A stretch of DNA of 64,000 nt from NCBI GenBank assembly GCA_020064725.1, contig JAGTWJ010000017.1, forward strand, positions 744,001-808,000, read 5' to 3'. The notes under the pieces are model-generated. The model saw only the letters and a list, made by a program, of their open reading frames with translations. It ran no database searches and was not told the DNA's origin. Of the stretch, positions 35,401 to 47,453 are shown in pieces. The stretch is from Drechslerella dactyloides. Taxonomy: Eukaryota; Ascomycota; Orbiliomycetes; Orbiliales; Orbiliaceae. The position numbers and the translations under genes are program-made. Numbering within the stretch: the first letter of the stretch is position 1; each line of letters begins with the position of its first letter.

Positions 35401-36837
35401 GTGACCGACCCCGAGGACCTGCTTGTGCTCTCTCCCACCGAAGGGCTCCACAACATCCCCCTCCACGCGCTCAAGATCGATACCACAGACCGCGGCGAGC
35501 GCATCACGCTTATCGAACGTAATCCCGTCGTCTACATCCCCTCTTTCTCTATCATGCGGCAGTGCGTGACGAAGCTCCGCCTCGGTGAGGCCAGCACAGC
35601 GGAAACGCTCCAAGACCTCTACCAATCCACCCTCGTGGGCGTAAAAGTCGACTACGAGACACCAGACGCAGCGGTGTTGACCAGCCTCGAATACATGTCC
35701 AACTCTCTTCCCGCCGCTCAAGTCCTTACAAACGAAGACTGCCCGTCAAAGACGTTCACGGACGCAGCAGCACATACAACTGATATCCTACATTTCCACG
35801 GACATATGGACTATTCGGACCCGCAACCGCTGCAGCGGCACTTGGTCCTCGGAGGAGATGAGAAGATCACAGCGCGGCAGCTAGCAGACTTGAGATTCCC
35901 GAAGGCTACAGCGCCGCTGGTGTCCATCATTACATGTCCTAACGGCGCGCAACAGATCCCGAGTGGAGACGAACCTGTTGGAGTTGTTCCAGCGCTGCTG
36001 GCGGCGGGTGCGGCATCGGTAATCACGACGCTGTGGCCGACTGACAGTGCATGTGGGCTGCAATTCGGAGAGTTATTATACGAGGACCGGAAGGCATCCG
36101 CTTCGATAAGCAGACTTCCCACACCCCTTGGCCTCCCTATGGCTATCACCACCGGTATCATAACGACAGCCAAACCGGAGATATGCTACACTAAAGCAGA
36201 TATATCATCCCCCAAGCTCCCTGAAGTCGTAAAGGAAGAAATGGAAGACATAATCGAGGAGGTCGCCGACGATAAAACCCTTGCGGAAACGTCGGAACGG
36301 GGAGAGACGACCATCGTCGACGAGCCGATCCCCCATCTACCAACGAGAGAACTCAGCACAAGCACAAGCAGCAGCACTGCGGGCCTGCTTAAGCGAGAGG
36401 CAAGCGTTAGCACTGTGGTCGCGGTACCGAAACGGGGTTCGAGTACCAGCACTACCGCTAGTATAAAAACGCCAAAGCGAGAGAGTAGCACCAGCGCTGC
36501 CACCGTTCGAAATTCCATAGAAGAGGAAGAAGAAGAAGGAGAGTCGGCCGCTGCTGCAACTGCCGTCGCTGCCATCCCCTCTCCGCACGCTTTTCCCGTC
36601 ACTATCGAAGAGCCTATGCCCGTACGAAGGATATGGGACATCGCCCGCGCTGTTCGAAAGGCCGTACTTGATATCAAGGCCATCGAACACACTAGTGCAC
36701 CGTACTATTGGGCTCCCTTCGCTCTGTACGGCGCCTGGTTGCGCGGGACAGGAAGTAATGGAGCGCTGGAGCGCGGAGATAGCATCAATGGGCTGTCGGA
36801 GCGATTTGCACGGGATATGGAGTTGAACGTGTTATGA
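32411..36837 (+). CDS. TPR-CHAT caspase-like protease (1449 aa)
   Basis: Exons are 32411-32929 and 33007-36837, joined in phase 0 across a 77-bp intron. Start context is CAAAATGTCG. The first ~1000 residues are helical TPR-like repeats (YLLGAIKLSQGYYREAREHF, AAAHYRIGRYDEAIGGMNEA). The C-terminal CHAT domain (caspase-like clan CD) keeps the predicted catalytic dyad. His sits in DILHFHGHMDY (H1104 or H1106). Cys1150 sits in ITCPNGAQQIPSGDEPVGV, followed by LLAAGAASVITTLWPTDS. The final CHAT helix/strand (IWDIARAVRKAVLD...YYWAPFALYGAWL) comes only after a ~175-residue insertion (about 1203-1378) that is acidic then Ser/Thr-rich with KR-x-SS-T-S repeats. CHAT proteases of this layout are known as regulated proteases, in bacteria linked to CRISPR-associated and gasdermin systems and in fungi sometimes encoded near gasdermin-like genes. 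Substrate and activation signal are unknown here; the C-terminal position and both catalytic residues suggest it is active. Confidence 0.92.
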
Positions 36838-38212
36838 ACGATATGACATTTATCTTTTAATATTTACTGTTTGCGGTTGATGATGCTTTATTCTTGTGGT
36901 TTGGATTTTGAAACAGCTGAATTTACTGGGCTTTCTTGTTTGAGGGTTTTTATCGGTCTTCTCTTCGTTCAACTTCCGGTTTCAATTTCGATGATGGATT
37001 TTCCTTGTGTGTTTTCTATGGCATTTATTTTGGCATGGTTGGTTGTAGTTTTAGTCATGATGATACATGCGGGTAATGAATTAATGGATTAACCTCGATA
37101 TCGCAATTTATCTTAGCTTTCAGGCTAGGTTTCCAGGTCTCTGAACTCTCTGTGACGCACTTTCAAATTTGGATATTGCAATAGTTTCTATTTAGGAGTG
37201 CTAGGGCCACGCCGTTGTATATCTATACGTATATGCATGCAGTCCGTGCAAAGCCTTCTATCTATAGAGAGCTAAATATGAGTTTGGTCAAGCTTGCAAG
37301 ATGGACAGGCTGTACGCTATCTCATCATGTATGTATAATGAGCTTGACTGTAAATTTATAAACAGCTTCGCTCAGATATCGATTACAATTGTTTGTACAT
37401 GTACTATCCAGTAATACGAAAAAAAGCTGGCCCGAAATTCCGAACAAAAGGAGCCTAAGTATTTTTTTAGTCTCTGTGTCAATTCAAGAAGCACTCTGAG
37501 TTCCTAGATCTTGGCGCGATATCTGGAGCCATCCTGGGTCGTTCCCAAAGTGATCTTGCAACAGTGCAGGGGTGTTCTACATATGAAATTCATATGCGAA
37601 ATTGACGACGCGCAACACAACGGCCCATATAGTCGAAATGTAAACGTACCCGACGTTGAAAGTAGCAACATGCAACAGCAGTCATTCAATACACATATAC
37701 GCATATACGCCTGGCAGTGTCGTCCCCCGAGACTATATCCGTCCGCTAGATCGATGCTGGCGATATCATTCCACGATAATTAACGAGCTTGCGCAGTAAC
37801 ATCATGCAGGGTGATCGTGATCACCGACCTCGCAACCAGTGCTGCTATTCTGTTGCTACCATAGATACAACGCCGAGAAGTCGATATGCTCGAGTCGGCC
37901 TGGAGACTCCCTCATTGCTTGGGTATATGCCGCCGAATAATTCGTGGTTGCTTGGTACACTCACTTCAGGATCTTCCGATTCCGTAGATGTTTAATAACC
38001 ATATATATTGGCTGCATCGCAGGCTGACGTATTAAAACCGGGGTTCTTCCCGCTCTCTCCGCTGGTCTGATTGTTTCTCCATCATCCCTCATCCTCCGTA
38101 TCGTACTCATCTCCATAGTGCTCCATCAACCCTCTTCGCCTGTTCTTATCTTCTCGAATATAGCTTGTATACGTCACTAATAGAACCTCAGCAAGTTTGC
38201 AAGCAGCTCCAA
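36838..38212. other. Intergenic between the TPR-CHAT gene and the first F-box gene
   Basis: A T-rich 3' flank (36840-37090) is followed by AT-rich sequence without supported genes. The last 180 bases are CT-rich, consistent with the promoter and leader of the next gene. Confidence 0.6.
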
Positions 38213-40515
38213 ATGCCTAAAGCAGCCTTGCGTAGATGTAAGTTTCTTTGATCCCTGACAGTACTGTCTCCTGAGCACTGATGGGCTCGTAACTTTGACC
38301 CAGCCTCGCGCAAGCGCTCTGCTTCCGTCCGACGTACAGATACGCAACGTAGTGAAATGCAGGTCGACATGATGTCTGAATACGATCCCAGGCTATCATT
38401 CTTCGAAGGACTTGTGCCGGAGTTGATCGGTGAGATCGCATGTAGGGTAGGTTCTGCCCTGGTCTTGTTTCGCGCATACGCGTGCATGAGTAGCATTGCT
38501 GCTCTGGAGCATAGGATCTGGGTATAATATTGATACTGGTGCTGACTTGTTCCTGTCGTGCGTGCAGCTGAGCAGGGAGGACTTAGCTGTACTCGTTCGC
38601 ACCAGCAAAAATGTCCGACAATGCTTTTTGTCCTATCTTTACTCTGAGGTCCGGCTCCTATCGTACTTTAGGTGCCAAGAAGACTGCGGCCCGGATTACG
38701 TACCAGAGTCATTCCCATCGCAGGATATCAGTGTTGAAACTCTGCGACAAGTGAAACGTTTCTCCATCACCAGGTTGCCGAATGTTTTCTGGGACTTTAC
38801 GATGTGGCAGCCTTTTCTCCCGACTTGTGATTGCAACCCACAGGGCCCTGAGCATGCTCGCCTCAACCAAATGCTGTCTGCAGTCCGAAAGATTATAGAG
38901 ACTGGTAGTCTCCTCAGCTTTGAGTAAGGAACTGTTCTATTTACTTGTTTATGAGGGCAAGCTTTGGCTGACCTATCTGCCTAAACGCAATAGATGGGAT
39001 GAACCGGATTTGGAGATGCCGGTATCATGGGAGCAGCTTTTACAATTGAATAGCGGGCTTTCCACATTTTCAATGACTCTGCATAGTTATCCGTCTTGGC
39101 AGGACCGTCCATCTCGGCTCGTCCGTACCGGCATGTCTCTGAAAAAGCTTCGACTGTTGGAAATATCGGCGGATGAAAACTGCTTAGCCATGCTTTACGC
39201 GCTGCTTGATGAATCCGAATACCTAAGAGAACTGGAGTTGTCCTTCATTCGTCCCTTTGAAATGCAACTGAAGCAACGTTGCACCAAGCTTGGGCCAAGA
39301 GATCGCTCAACTCGAGCACCTGGCGACTGCGGGATTGTCCGGACCGACTTACAAGAGTTTGTCTATGACCACGTATACAGCCGTTTTACTCAACCCTGGC
39401 GGTCCCTTACATCCATTTCTCTTTCTCGTATCAGCCTCGACGAGCGCCTATGTCAGCTGTTCCGAACAGGCAGCTTGAAGGCTATTACGTTCAGATACTG
39501 CGGCAACTGGAAAGCTCTGAGGGACCGAATGAAACATGGCATGCAAGAGCCCGACTGGTCCTCTGCTCGACTCATCTTAACTTTATCGAGCTTCCACGTT
39601 GTAGCCTATGACTCGGAGCTACCATACATCAAGGATATAATGAGTTATCTCGACCCCTGCCTACAGACCCTGATTCTCATGATCAACTATCAACGTCCGG
39701 ATCCCTTCGAATGGTTGTATACAGAGCACGACACGTGGGCCAGACGCTTTACCTATTCTCTAGACCACGAACTTATCCTAAAGCACTCTGCCACTCTGCA
39801 GCGCCTGGCACTACATGACCAGCGTAGAGGTGGGAGAATGATTGCCGAAGATCGTGGCTGGCCGGTGATAAACCCTATCGTGAAACGCTGCGATCTTACT
39901 GAACTATCGATATGTGTGAGGATGGACGGTGAGCCAAAGGTATGTCTCTTCATGCGCACGAATAGCGTCTTGCCAGTCGAGCAATACCATGCCGTGATTG
40001 AAAAGACTGGATAATGACCAACGCTGACTAACGTATGAATATAAATCCAATCGGTCCTTCGTTTCAAAAAGTATAAATTTGCAAGACCAATAATCCAGAG
40101 TGACGAGCTTTGGGATCTGCGTTACAGCAACCTTCGAGTTCTCCACTTGGTTCCACACATGTGGCACGACATACACACAGAAATCGCACAGAACAGAGCA
40201 TATGGCCATGATTTCGAAGACCACGTTGACCAGTCTGTCAACGAACTTGTCTGCGCTATTTGGGAGATGCGACACAGTCGCCCAACCATTGAGTGGATTG
40301 TAGTTGGACTTTCTGGCCATCAGTGCGAGTTCGCGTACAGCGTCCAGTGGCTGAAAAATCAAGTTACCGCGATACCCTCGCGGTGGTTGCCTGCCATCTC
40401 GCGCGTAACGATTCCGCTCTTGAGGAACAAGCTGCGCGAGATGGATTCATTTTTATTGTTCGACGCTACTTTTGCTGAATCTGGAGAGATGAACATACTG
40501 CCGCCTTTCCGCTGA
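38213..40515 (+). CDS. F-box protein with degenerate LRR-like body, paralogue 1 (628 aa)
   Basis: Five exons: 38213-38237, 38304-38446, 38568-38923, 38994-39939 and 40099-40515. The tiny first exon (MPKAALRR) joins a basic stretch (SRKRSASVRR) that may be a nuclear localisation signal. An alternative is to start at the ATG of 38357. The F-box spans the second splice junction: LVPELIGEIACR joined to LSREDLAVLVRTSKNVR. The rest has the leucine-rich, irregular strand/helix pattern of fungal F-box proteins (LRELELSF, LTSISLSRISL, LKAITFRYCG, LQTLILMINY) and ends in LLFDATFAESGEMNILP. The last acceptor could instead be the AG at 40070-40071, which would add nine residues in frame. Likely role: substrate receptor of an SCF ubiquitin ligase. 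Its downstream neighbour shares its intron positions and phases, so the two arose by tandem duplication. Confidence 0.85.
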
Positions 40516-41095
40516 GGCGTCATGATGATATTATGCAATGCGGAGGGCACGGTCTTATGAAATTTCAGGTCTTCAGGTTTGTTTCCTCGGGTTTTCTTCG
40601 GGGCTTTCTCCAGGTTTTCATATATAGCGCCTGGTATCGAGGCGACGGTTTTTATATTCCTGTACGAACGGCTGATGCATGATGATGTTTTCCGGTTTGA
40701 TAGGTGGAGGTGGAGTTTAGAGCGGCTTTTGACTATAGGGTTGTCTTTTTTAATCTGGGGTTTGCTAATGTTCCTGTACATTAGCTTTCGTCCTTGCAAT
40801 TGAATTCAATTGGGTTATGCAGTTTAAGCGATGAAGTTCATCAAGATGATCAAAGTTGCGTAGACATTTGATTCTTCAGGAGGCATGACTGAGGGTGTTG
40901 ATAATGAAAAATTAGGGCAGCCATCTGTAGGGCAGAGCTATGGAGGAAGCAGCACCTATAATTTTTTTGATGCCATCACCACCTTCAACACACGCTCCTC
41001 CTACAATATTTTTCCATCGCCATCCCAACTTCCATCATCAACGTTTCCATTCCTTCTACCAGAACTATCACGTCCTTTAGGACTACCGCTCCGCC
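40516..41095. other. Intergenic between tandem F-box paralogues
   Basis: A 580-bp spacer with T-rich 3' flank and then CT/CA-rich sequence leading to a CCGCCATGG start. No separate feature was seen. Confidence 0.6.
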
Positions 41096-43425
41096 ATGGA
41101 TTCTGACTATGAGGCTCAATTTTCCGCTCCAGGAGAGCCTATCACGGCAGAAGAACCCTCCTTCTCCATTCTTGAACGATTCCCAGCGGAAATCACGGCG
41201 CTGGTCACCAAAACAGTAGGAGCTCCCTCACGTCTCCCATCCCCATACCTATTCCCTGAGCGGATATTTCCATCTCTGTACTCAAACACGCAGAAATCAT
41301 ATCAAACGTAGCTCGTTATTTGAGCATACCCATCCAAACATACACCTAACAAGTGTGTCGTTTGGTGATGAGCTTCCAAAGATTATCACCGAGAGCAGGA
41401 GAGTCCCATTGGCCCTCGCAGAATTTGTGATACTGTCGAGTGTAGCTTTGTCTTCTAACACATTTCATCCTATCTATATCTATAGCTCGATCGCAAAGAT
41501 ATCGCTTCGCTGGTTCGATGCAACCATCACCTCTCTGCTATCTACCTCCCTCACCTCTACGGCCGTGTCATCCTCACCACCCTCAACCCGTGCCGAAACA
41601 GGTGCACTCCGGACTACTTTCCTGGTAACTTCAGCCACTCGATCAGCCCCGAGAGTCTGAAGCATATCAAGCATCTGTCGATTCTCGGCCAAAGATCGTG
41701 GATGTGGCAGCGCAAGAGGTATCCGGTTGGGTTCTATACCCATTGCTTGTGCAATTTGCAAGCCAAGCGGTATACAGAGCTGTGCATGATCGCTCACCGG
41801 GTTGCTGGTCACCATGGGCTTATCACCTTTGAGTAAGTGTGGAACTCTTATGACTTGACGAGATCAATATATATCCAGCAACACGTTGGATTTTGAAAGA
41901 CCGTAGAAGCGAGTTGATTGATTGCTAACCTTGAACTCTGTGGTATAGGTGGATGACTGAGTACGCCTCACTCCCAAACTATTGGCCGGTCATCTTCAAC
42001 TTCAACCAGAATCTGGTCAATTTCTCCCTGAACCTCAGCAAGACGAACGCGGGAATTTTCTCAAAGTCCTCATTTGAAATCTCCTGCCCCTCGCTGCGCA
42101 GACTCCGTATTCATGAGATCACACGCGATATCCGTGGTGTCATGGTCGCATACGGATTCCTCACCCGCGCCAGCAGCCTGATGGAAATCGATCTGGCCTT
42201 CATCGGGCATGATTTCGTCTATGTCCATGATACGGCCTCCTGCGAATGGGCTACTGAGGAATTCGGACCCGTCTCAACTCCACGCGAGCTTCTCCTTCCG
42301 GGCATCTACAACCCAATCTCTCGTTTCACGAATCTCAGGTCCCTTTCGCTCTCTCATATGCCCATCATCCCGGAATTTGCATATATCATTCAAAGAGAGG
42401 CTCTTCAAAGCCTCACAATCCGCTGGTGCAACGGGTGGAAGGGACTGTCGGAATTCATTGAAGAACAGCCGGAATTCGAGATGACGAAATTGAAACTGTT
42501 CCATGCCGTCGTCGATGATCTCGAGCTGGGGTTTGTGATGGACATTCTCGAAGCTATCCCGCCAGGCTTGCAGACTTTGATACTCATGGTTCGGGCTCAC
42601 ACTGAGGCTCGTTACTCAGTCCTCTGCCATGAGAATGTTGACCACGACGACCCCTACCGTAACTTCCAGCGCGAAACGATCTACAAACATGCAGAAACCT
42701 TGAAACATCTTGCGTGGCATGAGGTTCAAGGATACCATGAAGAAAAGGTCGCCATCTTTCATAAAGACTGGCTGTACTTGTATCCGGCTCTTGACGTATG
42801 CGATTTCAGCAGTTTGTCCGTCGTCGTGCTCGTGACGACTTGGTACGATGTATGTATGCCCCTAAGGGTTCCGGTTTATTTATCGTGCCTGTTGGATCCA
42901 GCCCTCGTTATGCCTTGAGTCGATGATATGGAAGGCTAACCGGTGAAATATCTCAACATCGCACAGCTTATGATGACCACTGGGGATTTGTTTACGGACC
43001 AGAGCGACGTCCCAAAACTCCGCTACCTCCTGCAAAAGAATATCCGCGTCCTCCATCTCATCCCCAACATCTGGCACTCATCGTTCGAAAGAACCGACGC
43101 CAACCCTGTCATCGGAAACTTGCCAGGGCGCGTCGCTGGAGCTGTCGACCGGCTTGTCAACGACGTTTTCTCTGCCAACACGGCCCGTCCAAAGCTGGAG
43201 TATGTCATCGTCGGCTTTCCGGGTCGCCAGTGCGAGATGCTGATGCCGATTGAGTGGTGCTACAACGTCACTGCCGGGAAGTGGGTCGGACTTATTCCAC
43301 ATCCGATCTCTCTGCAGGATTGGATCGCTGGATCGGATGATGCAGAACACTTTCCATTGTGCGACGCTACTTTTGTCGCCACCGAAGATATGGAAATTTA
43401 CCCGATGACTCGTGGATTTCTTTGA
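41096..43425 (+). CDS. F-box protein with degenerate LRR-like body, paralogue 2 (608 aa)
   Basis: Four exons: 41096-41215, 41486-41832, 41949-42849 and 42967-43425. The last acceptor could be the AG before 43003, which matches the acceptor chosen in paralogue 1. The start ATG has an ideal context (CCGCCATGG). The F-box is split by intron 1 exactly as in paralogue 1: LERFPAEITALVTKT joined to LDRKDIASLVRCNHHLSA, then LPHLYGRVIL. The second junction is FE/W in phase 2 in both genes. The body shows LRR-like strands (LRRLRIHEITRDI, LMEIDLAFIGHD, LRSLSLSHMP, LQSLTIRWCNGWKGL, LQTLILMVRAH) and ends in LCDATFVATEDMEIYP. Intron 1 is long (270 bp) and contains several open frames that can mislead gene callers. 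Probable SCF substrate receptor; target unknown. Confidence 0.85.
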
Positions 43426-43648
43426 GTTCCTCTGTGTAAACCTTTTGATGCGCGCGCCTTGATGATAGCTGCCCTGATATGCACCGATTGCCCCTGTTCT
43501 ATTCTGGTTATCCCTGTTCTGCCCCGATTATCCCTGTCTACCCTGATTATCCCATCTCTTGACCCTGTCCTGACAAGATTTCCATATTTCTTTCTCATGT
43601 ACTGAGGCATGAACGATAACTAGCCCCTATCATAGCTAAAGAATTTAT

Positions 43649-43680
<32 letters not shown>

Positions 43681-44083
43681 CATTAATACTATCGTATGTA
43701 GGGTTGTAGACTCTAGCTGTAGGACCGTTGGTGTAGCAGTGGCGTAGAATACTTTTGGATAGTTATAAACGGGCCAACATGAACGAGCTCAAATCTATTA
43801 CAACCTTGCACGCACCTGAATCTAGACAAAAATCCTATATTTCTATGCTCAAGCAGTTTGTTATAGTCAGCTCGGTGTATAAATATCTAAACCTCGAGCT
43901 GACTCGAACAGAATTGTCGCGACATATTTATAGATGCATATCGCAGCTCAATTCATAGATTAGATTCACGGTGCCGAGCGCCCACGAAGATAGTCCACTG
44001 CAAAGCCACTGGACCGGCAAAGACTTATAACTACTTAGTAGCTGCCAGAGTGGATCCATAGAGGAGTTCTATTATCGTTATAT
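43426..44083. other. Intergenic between convergent F-box genes
   Basis: Contains short imperfect direct repeats of a GATTATCCCTGT-like motif (about 43495-43560) and a long poly-C run (separate entry). No gene was seen. Confidence 0.6.
43651..43679. repeat. 29-nt poly-C tract
   Basis: An uninterrupted run of 29 cytosines in the 3' spacer of paralogue 2. Such G/C homopolymers are rare in fungal genomes and are prone to length errors, so the exact length is uncertain. Confidence 0.95.
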
Positions 44084-46279
44084 CTAACAATAATTAGCTC
44101 TATACACCCACTCTCCCGCCACCTTTCTCCACTCATCGCAGGCTCTCCTGTCCGCAAATGGATCCAAACTCTTATCCTTAATGAACACCAACTGGAACAA
44201 TTCCAGCTCACTCGGAAACTCCGTGAACAACGCCATGAAAGCGAGTGTATCATCCACGGATTCATCAGGATAGCTCAGTTCCCCCGTGGCCAGGTACTCC
44301 AGAAACCCTTCTCCAGACAACTCGTCACACGTGCGACGGTGGTGCATTATCGCAAGGTATAGGCGTGCTGCAGCTTCGAAGTCCGCCTGATTCTCGCGGG
44401 TGTCGTGAAGCTGCTGTCTGAAGTCTGTGAGCATGGTTGTGCATGTCGTTGTGTCTTCGTCGGCGTGGTAGGGGTAATGGGATGTGTCGAGGTCTGAGAA
44501 CAAGTTTTTGATGTAGAAAGCTGTCGAGTAGACTGCGGCTATGAGGTGCCTCGGCGCTGGGTTACACGTCTTATGAGGTTCGTTTGGATGTTCGGTGGGG
44601 GGGTTGCTGGCGAAGCGTGATAGGACGAGCTTGAGTTCGCGGATTGACCTGTTCTGCTGCATCATGCGCCAGATGCGGTCGGCGGGGATCTGAGATATTA
44701 ACCACAAGTAGGAAACATTAGCTGTATTGATCTCGTGGGACGGAGGTTCAGCTCAAGGTGAAGTTTGAGACCGTGTCTGGTCGACGAAGTACGTACTAGA
44801 AAATGCGGCTGGTTGACTGCGTGGTCACAATTAATCTCCAGTCGCCGCAAGACCTTGAAGGCTTGCTGCTCTGTCAACTCGAATATTTGGCGATGGTACA
44901 AGTACCCCTCCTGTACTCTCAGGGTACGGAGTGAGTCGGCATGATTGGCTTTGAGCGCTTGCAAGGTATCGAAGACGCTGGTATAGCTAAAACACACCGC
45001 CGTTCCCAGTTCTAGAGACTCAAGACCGCTGAAACTCCTGAGATACAAGACGGCGTTCCCGCGGATAGGACTGGTATTAGCTAACCTCAAATGCTTCAGG
45101 TTTGGCGCTTCCAGATGGTTGAGGAGGGCCGGCTCCTGCGTATCCCCACGCCTCCCGTCGGTTTGAAAGCCGTGGAATTCCAGCCGTCGCAGCCCTAATA
45201 AGGCGTCTACAGTGAAGCTGCTGCGGCGCTGCGGCTCATTCCCTGTCGTTCCTACGCCTGCGGAGATCGCACCCTGTCGACGGTTGATCCTCAGCGCTCT
45301 GCGAAATCCAATTGCGTTGAAGCGCATGCGGAAGCGTAGAGACTCCAGTCGCATGTCCTCCAGCGACGAACGCCCCGCTCTCTGCATGATTCTCTCCAGG
45401 TCAGGTCCGTCGGCATCAAGATGCTTGAGGCTGTCGGTGTGCAATATGAAAATTCTGCGGCAGGCACGCCAGGTCTCGTCCCACCCGGGACCTTGGCGGT
45501 CTACCGGCAGCGAAATCGACAGACAGACGATACCGTTTGGCGAGTCCGACTGCCGGACGTCGAGGATGCCACTGGATTCATACTCTTCGAATACCGGCAT
45601 TTCCCTAACGTCGGACCACGGGCTCTCCCGGATCCTCAAACACAGTATCCGCAAGCTTGGCAGGGGCAGCACCATCATGATCAGATCGGCCGTTTTGAGA
45701 CCATGATGCTCGTATCCGTCGCGTACGACCTTCCGCAGACCGACGCATTTCTGCAGAAATGCGGGGAGTAAAACTTGCACGAACTCTTCCGCCGTCGGAC
45801 TCAGTGGCTGCTGAGTGATACCTGGAGGGACATACTCATTCCGGATCTCCAGCACCCGGACTTGCGCCAGTTTAAGACGACCTGATTCGGACAGGAAGGC
45901 GAGGACAGTGTCGGACGCGGAGTCCGGAACCACGCCGGCGAGACAGTCGGTGACATCGAGGATCACCGTGTGCGACTGCAGGCGCGGGAGAGCGAACGTT
46001 CTGAACGCCCGGTTGGTAGCCGAGAGAGCCGCCAGGGACAGTCTATCCTGAATGAACTATCGAGGCAGCAGGGTTAACCAGACTCCAGATGTAGATAAGT
46101 GGGACGTGTGAATATACCTCTTCAACTATGTAGCAAATAATGTCGACCGGGACACGGTTAAACCAGCCTGTCATCGTATCCCGCCGCTGACCTTCGCGAC
46201 CGCCAGCTACAGCCGCCGGCTTTCGATCGCGCCAGTTACTAAAATGCTCTGGAAGCTTAAGCTTGAGTCTAGCAGCCAT
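44084..46279 (-). CDS. F-box protein, third member of the local group (675 aa)
   Basis: Three exons: 46279-46118, 46056-44797 and 44689-44084, all joined in phase 0. The F-box spans the first junction: FNRVPVDIICYIVEE joined to FIQDRLSLAALSATNRAF, then ALPRLQSHTVIL. The intron sits at the same point and phase in the F-box as in the two plus-strand genes. The middle contains LRR-like segments (LRILCLRIRES, LRRLEFHGFQ, LKHLRLANTSP, LESLELGTAV, LRRLEINCDH). The C-terminal exon (about 200 residues) is helical and acidic and differs from the other two genes. An internal ATG before GWFNRVPVD is an alternative start. Likely SCF adaptor; target unknown. Confidence 0.8.
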
Positions 46280-47453
46280 ACTCAGGTAGCGTTAAATCTA
46301 CAGCCGTCTTGTGGTCTCGTAGCCGCCAGCACGGAGGTACAAGTAAGGAGCATGGCCGCGGCGAGGCTGCCGCATTTCATTTTATACGAGCGTTTGGCGG
46401 GCGAATCAAAAATACCACCTCTGCCGTGTGTTGACACGCCCACTCGCGGGATCCTTTTGAACAGCGGCGTGGGAATTCATTACCCGGGCCCTCCCGTCGA
46501 ACGGGTCGAACGACCTCAGCTATGAGGCGCCGCCGGCCGTGCTTGAAGTTAATCACATATACGTACGCCTTGAAATATTCTGGCGTGCATTCTGGCATGC
46601 ATATACCTAGGTAGTCACTTAACTAGTAAAAGTCATTATTGATACGTGTATATCACATCCGCCTCCGTCGCGTCCGTCCATCGATTCGATATCGATATAT
46701 CCTCAAGTCGGATAACGGAGTAGCTTAACCGTGGGAGATGCACATCTGTATTCTGATGCCAACGAAGCAGACCGCGTATATAGCCGTCCCAGTTGGCCCA
46801 TGGAGTCAAGGAGATGCTTGTTTACGCAGTTAGCGCGATATCGATCGATGGAGGGAAATTTTCAAGGGAAGCTAAAGGCTTGCTCCGAGAGACCCAAGCT
46901 GAAGAGAGGCTGACATGACGGCTGCGAGGAGGCTTCGACTTGATATCTGACCCCGCGTGATATGAGTATACTATAATGAGGTATGTATCATATATTATAT
47001 CTAACATTAACCTAGATGTCAACAGGATACACATACCAAAAGCCACGTACATGTACGTCCAACATGAGAGAAAAAATACGACAACCCCAAAAGTTCTATC
47101 CGTTCTGAATACACCCCGAACCCATTGCATTACATCGCGTAGGCGAGAGAAAAAAACAAGAACGAGCAACAGACGAAATGAAAGAAGGAAAAGCCAGTCT
47201 GCCCCTCCGCAGTGCAACTGCACGACGGACATGCGACTGACTGATAATACCTACTACTTTAGTTAAGTACTTCTTATCGACGTATATACCCCAGGAGAGC
47301 AAAGCAAAGAGAAGAGAAGAGAAGTCGAAGAAGAGCCGCCCGCCAAACGTAACCAATGAGTGTGACGTGATGTATCGATACCGATATACCCAAAGCAGCA
47401 TCCATGCACCATGAAAAAAATCAAAAATCAAACAACACCAGCCGGTCGTGACT
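46280..47453. other. Intergenic upstream of the third F-box gene
   Basis: AT-rich spacer with no supported gene. The last 450 bases (47000-47453) are A-rich on the + strand and probably hold the 3' UTR of the minus-strand LETM1-like gene. Confidence 0.6.

Noticed and set aside
30672..38212. A gasdermin-like partner gene near the CHAT protease
   Set aside because: I looked on both strands for a pore-forming protein of about 250 residues and found no open or spliceable frame that could support it.
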